Shown: positions 38,858 to 46,516, counted from the first letter of the stretch. The stretch is 64,000 nt of DNA from an uncultured Aquimarina sp. (GCA_947496705.1 CANMDW010000001.1:310001-374000); one strand, 5' to 3'. Notes: generated by a model not told the origin, from the sequence alone. Translations and numbers: made by a program.

Positions 38858-38871
38858 CCAAAAAGTAAGCA

Positions 38872-40041
38872 TTGCAACAAGCCATATCAATAACCGGGAT
38901 TTCTTCTATCTCTCCTTTGGGAATTTCTTCCGAAGAAATTTGGAAAAGATATAAAGATGCGTCACATTGTATTTCTTTTGAAGATTTTGAAGGAGCGCAA
39001 ACACCAATTGCATTGCTTTCTACAGAAGCAAGACAAATTATTGAAGAAGTAAGAAAAGAGAATCTGCATTATGAAGCACTGGACGATTCTGTTCTTTATG
39101 GAATTTTTGCTGCCAGACAAGCAATCAAAAGTGCCAGATGGAATAGCAATCGTGATTTTGGGATTAATATTGGTTCTTCTCGAGGAGCCACCCGACTTTT
39201 TGAAAAATATCATCAGGAATTTCTAAAGACCGGTAAATCATCAACCTTAAGTTCGCCTACCACCACACTAGGAAATATCTCATCCTGGGTAGCCCATGAT
39301 TTACAGACCAGTGGCCCCGAAATTACCCACTCGATTACCTGTTCTACGGCATTACATGCTGTACTTAATGGTGTTGCCTGGATACAATCGGGATTAGCAG
39401 ATACCTTTTTGGTAGGAGGAAGCGAAGCGTCATTAACCCCCTTTACTATTGCACAGATGAAAGCCCTTAAGATCTATGCATCAAATAATAGATCGGCATA
39501 TCCCTGCCAGGCAATGAATTGGGATAAAAACCGAAATTCTATGTTTTTGGGCGAAGGAGCAGCTATGGCATGCTTAGAAAAAGGCTCTAAAGAAAATGCC
39601 ATAGCACTCATTAAAGGAATAGGATATGCTACAGAACCTTTAAAACACAATATATCGATCTCTACCGATGCAGATTGTTTTCAGAAATCTATGAAAATGG
39701 CCTTGGGTAAAACCCCGGTAAAACAGGTTGATGCGATTGTAATGCATGCTCCGGGTACAGTAAAAGGAGATCTGGCAGAATATAATGCTATAAAAGCTAC
39801 TTTTACAGATACACTACCTGCGTTAACTACCAATAAATGGAAAATTGGACATACATTTGGGGCTAGTGGAATTTTAAGCCTGGAACTCGCAGCCCTGATG
39901 CTACAGCACCAGGAATTCATACCAGTACCATTTGTTGCCCATGAAACTATTCCTGAGAAATTAAATAGCATTATGGTTAATGCAGTAGGTTTTGGAGGAA
40001 ATGCGGTCAGTATTTTGTTAGAAAACCCAGTTAAAAACTAA
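38872..40041 (+). CDS. Beta-ketoacyl synthase-like thiolase-fold protein in the biotin locus
   Basis: 389 residues. Start must be TTG at 38872, because a TAA lies two codons upstream in frame and ITGISSISPLG is the family's N-terminus. Catalytic Cys in ITCSTALHA, first His in MHAPGT and second in IGHTFGASG are intact, with GG of the glycine-rich C-terminus. In Bacteroidota such genes cluster with bio genes, so a role in making the pimeloyl chain is plausible, but not shown. It has its own promoter and is followed after 70 bases by bioB. Confidence 0.85.
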   Translation: MQQAISITGISSISPLGISSEEIWKRYKDASHCISFEDFEGAQTPIALLSTEARQIIEEVRKENLHYEALDDSVLYGIFAARQAIKSARWNSNRDFGINIGSSRGATRLFEKYHQEFLKTGKSSTLSSPTTTLGNISSWVAHDLQTSGPEITHSITCSTALHAVLNGVAWIQSGLADTFLVGGSEASLTPFTIAQMKALKIYASNNRSAYPCQAMNWDKNRNSMFLGEGAAMACLEKGSKENAIALIKGIGYATEPLKHNISISTDADCFQKSMKMALGKTPVKQVDAIVMHAPGTVKGDLAEYNAIKATFTDTLPALTTNKWKIGHTFGASGILSLELAALMLQHQEFIPVPFVAHETIPEKLNSIMVNAVGFGGNAVSILLENPVKN

Positions 40042-40058
40042 GAATTTGATCTTGGTAA

Positions 40059-40091
40059 TTTGTGTTTTTTGATAGGAAACATTTACTTTTG
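40059..40091 (+). promoter_or_regulatory. Promoter of bioB (TTTG, 21 bp, TACTTTTG)
   Basis: -33 TTTG at 40059-40062 and -7 TACTTTTG at 40084-40091; the bioB ATG is 20 bases further. Confidence 0.65.
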
Positions 40092-40111
40092 ATGATTCAC
40101 ACACCATTTTT

Positions 40112-41215
40112 ATGAGCGTTATTAAACACGATTGGACAAAGCAGGAGATTCTAGACATCTATAATAAACCTTTGATGGACTTGCTGTATGAAGCAGCTAC
40201 GATTCATCGCCAGTATCACGATCCAAATACAGTACAGGTATCTACCTTGTTATCTATAAAAACAGGAGGATGCCCCGAGGACTGTGGATATTGCCCTCAG
40301 GCAGCAAGATATCATACCGATATCGAAGGAAATGACCTGATGAGTGTACAGCAGGTAAAAGCTCAGGCACTTCGCGCAAAGGCTTCAGGAAGCTCCAGAG
40401 TATGTATGGGAGCTGCCTGGCGTAATGTAAAAGATGGTCAGGAATTTGAAGATGTACTGGAAATGGTGCGCACCATCAACAAACTAGACATGGAAGTATG
40501 TTGTACTCTGGGTATGATTACCGAAAATCAGGCACAACGCCTTGCAGAAGCAGGGTTATATGCGTATAATCATAACCTCGACACTTCAGAAGAGTATTAT
40601 AAAGAAGTGATCTCTACCCGGGGATATGAAGATCGTTTAAAAACGATCGACAACGTTCGCAAAACCAATGTAACGGTTTGTAGCGGAGGAATTATTGGGA
40701 TGGGAGAAAAAGAGGAAGACCGTGCAGGAATGCTGGCCGCTTTATCAAAATTAAATCCACAACCAGAATCCGTACCGATCAATGCTTTGGTAGCTGTAGA
40801 AGGAACCCCAATGGAAGAAGAAAAACCGGTAGCCATATGGGATATGATCAGAATGGTGGCTACTACCAGAATTATTATGCCAAAAACACAGGTAAGATTA
40901 TCTGCCGGAAGAACAGAAATGAGCAGAGAAGGTCAGGCCATGTGCTTTTTTGCTGGAGCAAATTCTATTTTTGCCGGAGATAAATTGCTTACAACCCCTA
41001 ACCCCGACGTGAACGCCGATATGGAAATGTTTACACTATTGGGTCTTACTGCGCAAAAACCATTTGTTAAAAAAGCACAGCCAGAAACCATTGAAGCTTC
41101 AGCTTCAAAATTTGAACCTCTGGGAGAAAAACCAAAATGGTCAAGACCTGATCATACTATAGAAAGAAATGAAACCGCCAAAGAAAAAGGTAAGAAGGCA
41201 ATAGCAGATAAATAA
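40112..41215 (+). CDS. bioB: Biotin synthase
   Basis: 367 residues. Radical-SAM enzyme that inserts sulfur into dethiobiotin. The radical cluster cysteines are Cys54, Cys58 and Cys61 (CPEDCGYC), followed by CMGAAWR, CCTLGM, YNHNLDTS, CSGGIIGMGE and the auxiliary [2Fe-2S] ligand region RLSAGR. The last 40 residues (after KAQPETIE) are a charged tail common in this group. It has its own promoter. Confidence 0.96.
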   Translation: MSVIKHDWTKQEILDIYNKPLMDLLYEAATIHRQYHDPNTVQVSTLLSIKTGGCPEDCGYCPQAARYHTDIEGNDLMSVQQVKAQALRAKASGSSRVCMGAAWRNVKDGQEFEDVLEMVRTINKLDMEVCCTLGMITENQAQRLAEAGLYAYNHNLDTSEEYYKEVISTRGYEDRLKTIDNVRKTNVTVCSGGIIGMGEKEEDRAGMLAALSKLNPQPESVPINALVAVEGTPMEEEKPVAIWDMIRMVATTRIIMPKTQVRLSAGRTEMSREGQAMCFFAGANSIFAGDKLLTTPNPDVNADMEMFTLLGLTAQKPFVKKAQPETIEASASKFEPLGEKPKWSRPDHTIERNETAKEKGKKAIADK

Positions 41216-41273
41216 ACAATATTGCCAGTATCTTTTGCAGATTAAAAGTTGTAACATCATTTTCTCGTAGTCT

Positions 41274-42140
41274 GTGGAATTGAATTTAAAGCAAATACCA
41301 AGAGTAAAAACGATCACGAAATCGATATTTTTGCATCGCTTTTTTGCATTGCAAAAGCCAGTTGTGATCGAAAACCTTATTGAAGATTGGCCTGCTTATC
41401 AAAAATGGAACCTATGCTATATCAATAAGCTGGCGGGAGATAAAACGGTTCCTTTGTACGATGGTCGCCCGGTAACTTCTGAACGTAAATTTAATGAACC
41501 TCATTCAAGTATGAGAATGGATGAGTATATTGATTTACTAAAAAAAGGCCCCACCGATTATCGTATCTTTCTATACAACTTGCTTAAGGAGGTGCCAGAA
41601 CTTCAGGATGATTTTAAATATCCAGAGATAGGATTAAAATTTATGAAGAAACTGCCATTTTTGTTTTTTGGCGGAAGTGGTTCTAAAGTATTTATGCATT
41701 ATGATATAGATCTGGCTAATATTCTTCATTTTCATTTTCATGGAGAGAAACAATGTATACTATTTCCCCCTTCAGAAACCAAATATCTATATAAAGTACC
41801 GCACTCACTTATCTCTCATCAGGATATAGATTTTATGAATCCCGATTTTGAAAAATGGCCTGCATTGCAAAAAGCAAGAGGGTATATCACAAATTTAAAA
41901 CATGGAGAAACATTATATATGCCTGAAGGATACTGGCATCAAATGACCTATTTGACCCCTGGTTTTTCTATGAGCATACGTTCTGTACCTAAAAAGATGA
42001 GCAATTTTGCAAAAGCCACTTATAATGTATTTGTAATGCGATATTTTGATAATTTTATGCGAAAGACAGGAGGAGAGAAATGGATGGATTATAAAAATTC
42101 TGAAGCAATACGAAGGACGAATAAAAGGAATATATTTTAA
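41274..42140 (+). CDS. Cupin-like (JmjC-type) 2-oxoglutarate/Fe(II) oxygenase
   Basis: 288 residues. The start is GTG at 41274 (or TTG at 41280); a TAG two codons upstream excludes anything earlier. The cupin_8/JmjC fold is visible: VVIENLIEDWPA, FGGSGSKVFMHYDID with the metal-binding His-x-Asp, QCILFPP and PEGYWHQM with the second His. These enzymes hydroxylate proteins or small molecules; the substrate is unknown. It follows bioB by 58 bases and may share its transcript; convergent with recX. Confidence 0.82.
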   Translation: MELNLKQIPRVKTITKSIFLHRFFALQKPVVIENLIEDWPAYQKWNLCYINKLAGDKTVPLYDGRPVTSERKFNEPHSSMRMDEYIDLLKKGPTDYRIFLYNLLKEVPELQDDFKYPEIGLKFMKKLPFLFFGGSGSKVFMHYDIDLANILHFHFHGEKQCILFPPSETKYLYKVPHSLISHQDIDFMNPDFEKWPALQKARGYITNLKHGETLYMPEGYWHQMTYLTPGFSMSIRSVPKKMSNFAKATYNVFVMRYFDNFMRKTGGEKWMDYKNSEAIRRTNKRNIF

Positions 42141-42171
42141 CCTGCTTTAGGGATAAAAGAATTAAGAAAAT

Positions 42172-42197
42172 GAAGTGATTTAAACTTTTTTCACTTC
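42172..42197. repeat. Dispersed palindrome GAAGTG...CACTTC, copy 2
   Basis: GAAGTGATTTAAAC-T6-CACTTC; the reverse complement matches 7692-7718 apart from a single-base gap. Confidence 0.6.
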
Positions 42198-42221
42198 AAT
42201 AAATAGAATACTTTAAATCAA

Positions 42222-42261
42222 AAATCCCAAAGTATTCATAAGCAATATCTTTGGGGTTTTT
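42222..42261. terminator. Bidirectional terminator between the cupin gene and recX
   Basis: AATCCCAAAGTATT pairs imperfectly with AATATCTTTGGGGTT; A-run on the left, T-run on the right. Confidence 0.7.
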
Positions 42262-42741
42262 TTATCTGAAAAGTTCTTTGATCTTTTCAAAAACCAAATG
42301 CGTTTCCCAACCTCGATATAAAAGATAATCAGTAAGTTTCTTTTGTTTCTTAGAAAGATTAGTTTCTGTGATCGAAGCATATTTTTTCTCAGCCAGTTTG
42401 TGAAAAGCCTCTAGGTAATCTTTTTCAGGGATTTCTTTTAATGCTGTTTTCAGATTATATTCTGATATCCCTCTGTATTTTAATTCTCTTACAATTCGCT
42501 GTTTTCCCCACTTCTTGATATTGAATTTTCCCCGGGCAAAACTTTTAGCAAAACGCTCTTCATTGAGGAAGTTTTGATCCAGAAGATGCAATATGATTTT
42601 TTCCCTGGCTTCAGGAATTAACCGCATAGTTTTGAGTTTGCCTTCAACATCTTTATGACACCTTTCCTGGTAAGCACAATAGCGTTCCATTTTTTTTATT
42701 GCTTCGGCTATAGTTACAAATCTATGTGGATCTTTGTACAT
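42262..42741 (-). CDS. recX: Regulatory protein RecX
   Basis: 159 residues. Three-helix RecX repeats are clear: AIKKMERYCAYQERC, LLDQNFLNEERFAKSFARGK and the RIVRELKYRGISEYN segment, ending YLLYRGWE and a short tail. RecX inhibits RecA filament growth. recA is not in the window. Single gene, convergent with the cupin gene. Confidence 0.9.
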   Translation of the reverse strand: MYKDPHRFVTIAEAIKKMERYCAYQERCHKDVEGKLKTMRLIPEAREKIILHLLDQNFLNEERFAKSFARGKFNIKKWGKQRIVRELKYRGISEYNLKTALKEIPEKDYLEAFHKLAEKKYASITETNLSKKQKKLTDYLLYRGWETHLVFEKIKELFR

Positions 42742-42917
42742 TGGTACAAATGTAATGCACTTTTGTTATTTAAAGCTTATTTAACCGAACATCATTATTT
42801 TGAGGACCATGACCTCACTTCAAATACTTCAAATATCCCGATATGCTCATGATTTAAAGTATCCTCTGAATCTCAAACTATTGTTTTTCAATTCATATCC
42901 TTTTTAAAAACATGCTC

Positions 42918-43403
42918 TTAACTGGATGATACTTCTAAAAGTAATAATTTGCTAGTGATTAAGTCTTTTTTATAAGTACCGTTTTTCTTTAAAAAAATTC
43001 TTACTTTTTTTTCTTCAGGTTTCCCTTTTATATCTTGTAGCAGATTTTTTTTAGTGAGCTTTTGAAGTTCTAATGGCGCATATTTTGTTTTAAAATAGTA
43101 GGTTTCAAAAATGGCCCAATCTGGTAATAGCCTTTTACTTTCTTTATAGATATGCAGCCAATCATTTTGCCCCATAAATTCACAAAAGTTCCCGTTTGGT
43201 AGAATAGTGAAGTGAAAAGGATCTATTTCATTGTTTTGATCGATAAAGGATTCTAAAAGCTCGCTGAGGTTTTCTGTATTGATAGGATTGGAGGCATAAT
43301 ACAAAAGCGTTTCTAGCTTATGAGTCAGGTCATAAGCTTCTATCTTTCCCATTCCATCAAAATGTTTTAAGACTTCATATAGTTGTTTTTTGTTGTTTTT
43401 CAT
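42918..43403 (-). CDS. Uncharacterised cytoplasmic protein at the edge of the peptide cluster
   Basis: 161 residues with no signal peptide or membrane segment. Features: an N-terminal helical KKQLYEVLKHFDG, FHFTILPNGNFCEFMGQNDW in the middle, and a basic C-terminal half with KKNLLQDIKGKPEEKKVRIF. I recognise no family. It is transcribed in the same direction as the leader-peptide genes, 196 bases after the last of them, so it may be a modification, immunity or regulatory component, or simply the neighbour gene. Function not assigned. Confidence 0.6.
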   Translation of the reverse strand: MKNNKKQLYEVLKHFDGMGKIEAYDLTHKLETLLYYASNPINTENLSELLESFIDQNNEIDPFHFTILPNGNFCEFMGQNDWLHIYKESKRLLPDWAIFETYYFKTKYAPLELQKLTKKNLLQDIKGKPEEKKVRIFLKKNGTYKKDLITSKLLLLEVSSS

Positions 43404-43599
43404 GGTTTTGTAATTTTAGACCTAGTATAGGGGTTGTATTATTCAAGAATATATCGGGATATCTAATAATTCCCCTATGTTCAGATCATAGGGGAATAAA
43501 CTCACTAAACTCAACTTATCGACTTACAAGCCAATATCTTGTCCTACGAAACCGCTTCCGATCCACCCGCCAAAGGGGACAGGATGATTTTTAAGAGTT

Positions 43600-43749
43600 C
43601 TAGAACTCTAATACCGGGAAATAGTGATCCCAATCACTTGGATCTCCAAATGGAATAATAGGTAATGTATCTGTGTAATCAGATGGTAATATAAGCAGAC
43701 CACCATGGATCATTGTCATTTCAGTTTTGTTTAATTCTTGATTTTTCAT
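43600..43749 (-). CDS. Double-glycine leader peptide without cysteine
   Basis: 49 residues. A short polar leader (MKNQELNKTEMTMIHGG, cleavage expected after Gly17) is followed by a 32-residue core rich in Pro, Asp and aromatics (LILPSDYTDTLP, DPSDWDHYFP). There are two Ser, two Thr and no Cys in the core, so lanthionine rings are impossible without another partner. The leader type matches the C39-peptidase exporter encoded at 46882. A palindrome at 43806-43822 lies 57 bases upstream of the ATG. Mature product could be a bacteriocin, signal peptide or precursor of a different modification. Confidence 0.65.
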   Translation of the reverse strand: MKNQELNKTEMTMIHGGLLILPSDYTDTLPIIPFGDPSDWDHYFPVLEF

Positions 43750-43805
43750 GATGCTATTTTGTTTTGTTAATGCTGTTTTTTATAATACAATGATAAAGTG
43801 ACTTT

Positions 43806-43822
43806 GTCTCATTTTTTGAGAT
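43806..43822. promoter_or_regulatory. Palindromic operator candidate, site 1 (imperfect)
   Basis: GTCTCAT-TTT-TTGAGAT; same 7-3-7 layout as sites at 44563 and 46517 with two mismatches. On the minus strand it is followed by ATTG 14 bases beyond the palindrome and then TATAAA. Confidence 0.55.
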
Positions 43823-43898
43823 AGTAAAGAAAAGTATTGTTTCCTGAATGTTGAAAACCTGGATTTACCTTTCAAAAACAGCTTGGTTCCGATTATAG

Positions 43899-44051
43899 TT
43901 ATTCTACAGCTAGGACAAAGTCTACTACAGACATAGCAGCATCAATAATAGCATCTGCCAAATCTTCAATAAAATCGCAAATGCTACAGCCTCCATTAAT
44001 TTCTGTAAGTTCTTCCAAACTTAAACTTTCAAAAGAATCTAATTTTCTCAT
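43899..44051 (-). CDS. Double-glycine leader peptide with a C-x-x-C core
   Basis: 50 residues. Leader MRKLDSFESLSLEELTEINGG has the L-x-x-E-L pattern seen in bacteriocin leaders; cleavage is expected after Gly21. The core begins CSIC and continues as an acidic amphipathic helix (DFIEDLADAIIDAAMSV). Two cysteines with only two serines in the core allow a disulfide, at most two thioether rings or another Cys-based modification. No GTCTCAT palindrome lies upstream, but a long hairpin (44085-44142) does. Best guess is a bacteriocin-like exported peptide. Confidence 0.68.
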   Translation of the reverse strand: MRKLDSFESLSLEELTEINGGCSICDFIEDLADAIIDAAMSVVDFVLAVE

Positions 44052-44084
44052 TTTTTAATGTTTTAAAATTAATAATTGTTTTAT

Positions 44085-44142
44085 GAACTCATTTAAACTT
44101 TTTTACCTGTCGGCAGACAGGCAAAAAAGTTTAAATGAGTTC
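44085..44142. repeat. 27-bp near-perfect inverted repeat
   Basis: Arms 44085-44111 and 44116-44142 pair with one mismatch (a possible G-U) around the loop GGCA. It lies 33 bases upstream of the CSIC peptide ATG. The CAAAAAAGTTTAAAT part is shared with the palindromes at 7692 and 42172. Confidence 0.85.
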
Positions 44143-44195
44143 TATATAAAGAATCGTCATGTTTCCTCTTTGTAGGTTTGTTTTGGAAGTAGTTT

Positions 44196-44370
44196 CTATA
44201 TAGTGTCTGGTCGGAAATATATCACTATTAAATTTGTTTCTTTTTGCGCTATTTTTATTTGTTTTTTATCGCCTGATGCTAAGGCATCTGCGTCAAAAAA
44301 GAAAATTAAAATCCCATCAAAAATAATTCAAATTATAAAAACCGTCTATTTCCGACCAGACACTATATAC
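44196..44370. mobile_element. MITE-like element with perfect 23-bp terminal inverted repeats
   Basis: Terminal repeats at 44197-44219 and 44347-44369 are exact reverse complements (outer end TATATAGTGTCTGGTCGG). AGTTT at 44191-44195 and 44371-44375 flanks the unit and may be a 5-bp target duplication. The interior, about 127 bases, encodes no transposase; a GTG-started 61-codon frame crosses it but is not convincing. A collapsed relative is at 38095-38128. The parent transposon is not in the window. Confidence 0.8.
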
Positions 44371-44524
44371 AGTTTAACCAAACCCTAAATTCTATCAATA
44401 CCAGCATAAATATGATTGCTAAAACCATAATCAATACAATTTTGATTGTTTTTTCAGATTTTTCTTGTCTACATATAAAATAGATACTACCCAAAATAAC
44501 CGGAATTAATGTGATATAAATCAT
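44363..44524 (-). CDS. Small two-helix membrane protein, probably truncated by the MITE
   Basis: 53 residues: a first hydrophobic helix (IYITLIPVILGSIYFI), a short Arg/Lys/Glu loop, and a second helix (IVLIMVLAIIFMLVLI). The last codons and the stop are supplied by the end of the MITE-like element. Removing the element and one copy of AGTTT would let the frame continue for about 36 more codons (NYFQNKPTKRKHDD and onward). Size, topology and place among leader-peptide genes suggest an immunity protein; this is inference. A perfect GTCTCAT palindrome lies 38 bases upstream. Confidence 0.5.
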   Translation of the reverse strand: MIYITLIPVILGSIYFICRQEKSEKTIKIVLIMVLAIIFMLVLIEFRVWLNCI

Positions 44525-44562
44525 GAAATGATTCTTTTATACGACAATACTAAAACATATTT

Positions 44563-44579
44563 GTCTCATTAGATGAGAC
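44563..44579. promoter_or_regulatory. Palindromic operator candidate, site 2 (perfect)
   Basis: GTCTCAT-TAG-ATGAGAC. On the minus strand ATTG follows after 14 bases and TATAAA after 21, the same spacing as at site 1. Confidence 0.65.
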
Positions 44580-44667
44580 CAGCGTAAATATAACAGTGGG
44601 TATCTTGTTGAAGGTATTTATTGTTTTAAACAATGCAATGAAGTATGGTGAAAACCGAGGCTAAACT

Positions 44668-45912
44668 TTACCAAAGTATAGACGCCCCAACGTTTATTTG
44701 GGTTTTTTCTTTGAGTGTAGTGTATTCTGGCATAAAACCAAATGTTTTATAGGTAAGGCCTCCATTAATCATAAAACCAAGGGTATTTTTGGAATTTTCG
44801 TAAATACGATAAGCAGCGTTAAACTCTGAGGCAAACCCAAATTTTTGTCTGTCTGTTGTAAAAGAAAGATCTTTAGGTTGTGACCAAAAATGTGTGCCGG
44901 CAGATACCCATAATTTATTAGTGTAAAGTTTATAATTTACAACTTTAATACCACCCCCTAAAAACCATGAATTTTTATTGTGAGATTGTCTTAAATAGGA
45001 ATGAATTTTTAGTTTATTTTTTATAACCAACCAAAAGTTTTCATCAATAAACCCTCCATAAGGAGCCATGGTGTAACCCAATCCGGCATTAAATCTTATG
45101 TTATTTGTTAGTTTAAAATTAGTTTTTCCAAGTATAATTGGATTAATCAGGTTTAATAAAGATAAGTACCCTGTTTTTTTAATAAAGCTTTTTTCATCTT
45201 TGGTAAGGTCATTATAATCTGTATATCTAAAGAAATCCATATCAGGACGATGCAAATGTCTCGTTGCTCCATAAAGATCATGACCCACAATATCGCGTTC
45301 CAATTCGTTTTTCTCTTCCTCTATATTGGGAGATAAACTAGGTATAATAGCCGTGATATAATATCCTATTAGCGCGAGTTTATGTGTAAAATATTCTATC
45401 TCCAAATTATTAAAGTCATCTTCTTCGAGAGCAATTAAACTTTCTGTTTTTGTGATTATTGAATAATCAGACTCTAATCCGGCAGTGTGTAATCGTATAT
45501 AGTTTGGTACATCTGTGTTTCTAAGGTTTTCAAGCGTAGCATCGGTTACTCCTTTCACATAGGCAGCTCCTTCAAGGATAGAAAAAGGTTGCGATATTGA
45601 GCCAATATCCAACTGTGTTAAAATAGATCTGTGGCCTTCTTCATGTGTGATAACAAGTCCCAAAAAAGAAGCCCCTAACTGCGCAATTTTTCCTGCGGTA
45701 GTTGGTTTTTCATTTAAAAATCGGGCCAGCATTCGATAAGAGGAAAGATAATTTTGGTTGGTTTGCCTCATGGTGGGATAGTTCTCACCATCAATAATTG
45801 TATAATTGTATAGAAAAGATTTCCCTATGCTATCCTGATTTTTTTTTTGGGCATATGTGTAATTAAGTATAATAAATATTAAGATTCCTATTTTTGTTTT
45901 CAAAAGCTTCAT
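44668..45912 (-). CDS. Outer-membrane-like protein with HExxH motif
   Basis: 414 residues. Signal peptide (hydrophobic 8-20, cleavage near TYAQ). The N-terminal half carries HEEGH at 90-94, a zinc-protease-type HExxH, and later ELERDIVGHD, which might supply a further ligand. The C-terminal half is made of alternating strands rich in aromatics (RFNAGLGYTMAPYGG, WVSAGTHFW, INVGASILW), ending in a strand with terminal Trp like an outer-membrane barrel. I do not recognise the family. Position between leader-peptide genes suggests peptide processing, receptor or immunity function; none is demonstrated. Confidence 0.7.
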   Translation of the reverse strand: MKLLKTKIGILIFIILNYTYAQKKNQDSIGKSFLYNYTIIDGENYPTMRQTNQNYLSSYRMLARFLNEKPTTAGKIAQLGASFLGLVITHEEGHRSILTQLDIGSISQPFSILEGAAYVKGVTDATLENLRNTDVPNYIRLHTAGLESDYSIITKTESLIALEEDDFNNLEIEYFTHKLALIGYYITAIIPSLSPNIEEEKNELERDIVGHDLYGATRHLHRPDMDFFRYTDYNDLTKDEKSFIKKTGYLSLLNLINPIILGKTNFKLTNNIRFNAGLGYTMAPYGGFIDENFWLVIKNKLKIHSYLRQSHNKNSWFLGGGIKVVNYKLYTNKLWVSAGTHFWSQPKDLSFTTDRQKFGFASEFNAAYRIYENSKNTLGFMINGGLTYKTFGFMPEYTTLKEKTQINVGASILW

Positions 45913-45941
45913 TTTCTATTGTTTATAGAAGATTATCAATA

Positions 45942-45977
45942 AAATGATGAGCTAAATTTGCAAATAGCTCATCATTT
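45942..45977 (-). terminator. Hairpin terminator of the two-peptide unit
   Basis: AAATGATGAGCTA (45942-45954) pairs perfectly with TAGCTCATCATTT (45965-45977). On the minus strand it follows the two peptide genes and precedes the HExxH gene; the T-run is modest. Confidence 0.65.
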
Positions 45978-46065
45978 ATTAATTAAAGCCTCTCTTGAAC
46001 TAAGCCCACGGTGTATAGATAATGTAGATTAGTTCTAAAATAGCAGAAAGACTTCTCTATCAGTC

Positions 46066-46206
46066 TTAATCAAAAATTGCTTCGGCTGCCCCATATACAA
46101 AACCAAGGATAAATGCAGCTGCAAGTACTATGAAGAAACCTCCTTCAGTAGCCTCTTGTTCTTTTATTGATAATTCCTGAACTCCAAAATTCTCTAAATT
46201 GTTCAT
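46066..46206 (-). CDS. Bacteriocin-like double-glycine peptide, second of a pair
   Basis: 46 residues. Leader MNNLENFGVQELSIKEQEAT ends EGG (cleavage after Gly23). The NFGVQEL leader is shared almost exactly with the neighbouring peptide and is common among flavobacterial genes annotated as class IIb bacteriocins. The 23-residue core (FFIVLAAAFILGF, then VYGAAEAIFD) is a hydrophobic helix without Cys, Ser or Thr, so it cannot be a lanthipeptide. A two-component, membrane-inserting bacteriocin with the next gene is the most economical reading. Confidence 0.8.
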   Translation of the reverse strand: MNNLENFGVQELSIKEQEATEGGFFIVLAAAFILGFVYGAAEAIFD

Positions 46207-46235
46207 AAAAAACTTTTTAAATGATTAATACTATT

Positions 46236-46385
46236 CTAGTCAAATATTTTTTTAGCTAGCATGTAACCTGCTATTCCTACTGAACCTAAAAGAATCCATA
46301 AAAGAAGTCCACCTTCAGTAGCTTGTTGTTCTTTCACAGACAATTCCTGCACTCCAAAATTTTCTAAATTGTTCATTTTTTTCAT
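46236..46385 (-). CDS. Bacteriocin-like double-glycine peptide, first of a pair
   Basis: 49 residues from the ATG at 46385 (an internal ATG at 46376 would give 46). Its leader is the same as in the following gene except for three residues, ending TEGG. The core (LLLWILLGSVGIAGY, then MLAKKIFD) is a hydrophobic helix with GxxxG-like spacing and a cationic end, whereas its partner ends acidic (AAEAIFD). Opposite end charges fit a two-peptide bacteriocin. The pair is preceded by the palindrome at 46517 and followed by the terminator at 45942. Confidence 0.82.
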   Translation of the reverse strand: MKKMNNLENFGVQELSVKEQQATEGGLLLWILLGSVGIAGYMLAKKIFD

Positions 46386-46516
46386 TTTACTTGTTAATAA
46401 TTAATTTAAGACTTGAAAAATGATTTCGTCAAAGCATTTCTTAAGCATATTAGTATTGTTGCAACATTGTATAAAGCTTTCTATATCTTTATACGGTTCA
46501 ATAATACAATGTTGGT

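Noticed and set aside
43524..43601. Minus-strand frame ending HPVPFGGWIGSGFVGQDIGL just after the 43600 peptide gene, resembling a further bacteriocin core
   Set aside because: A stop lies shortly upstream in frame and there is no start codon or leader; it could be a fossil core, but cannot be supported as a gene.
44203..44388. GTG-started 61-codon frame across the MITE-like element with a signal-peptide-like start
   Set aside because: Starts inside a terminal repeat, ends outside the element, and has no recognised homology; coding is not supported.
44668..45912. The 414-residue protein as a missing LanC cyclase
   Set aside because: It has a signal peptide, an HExxH motif and barrel-like strands; the Cys/His zinc ligands of LanC are absent.
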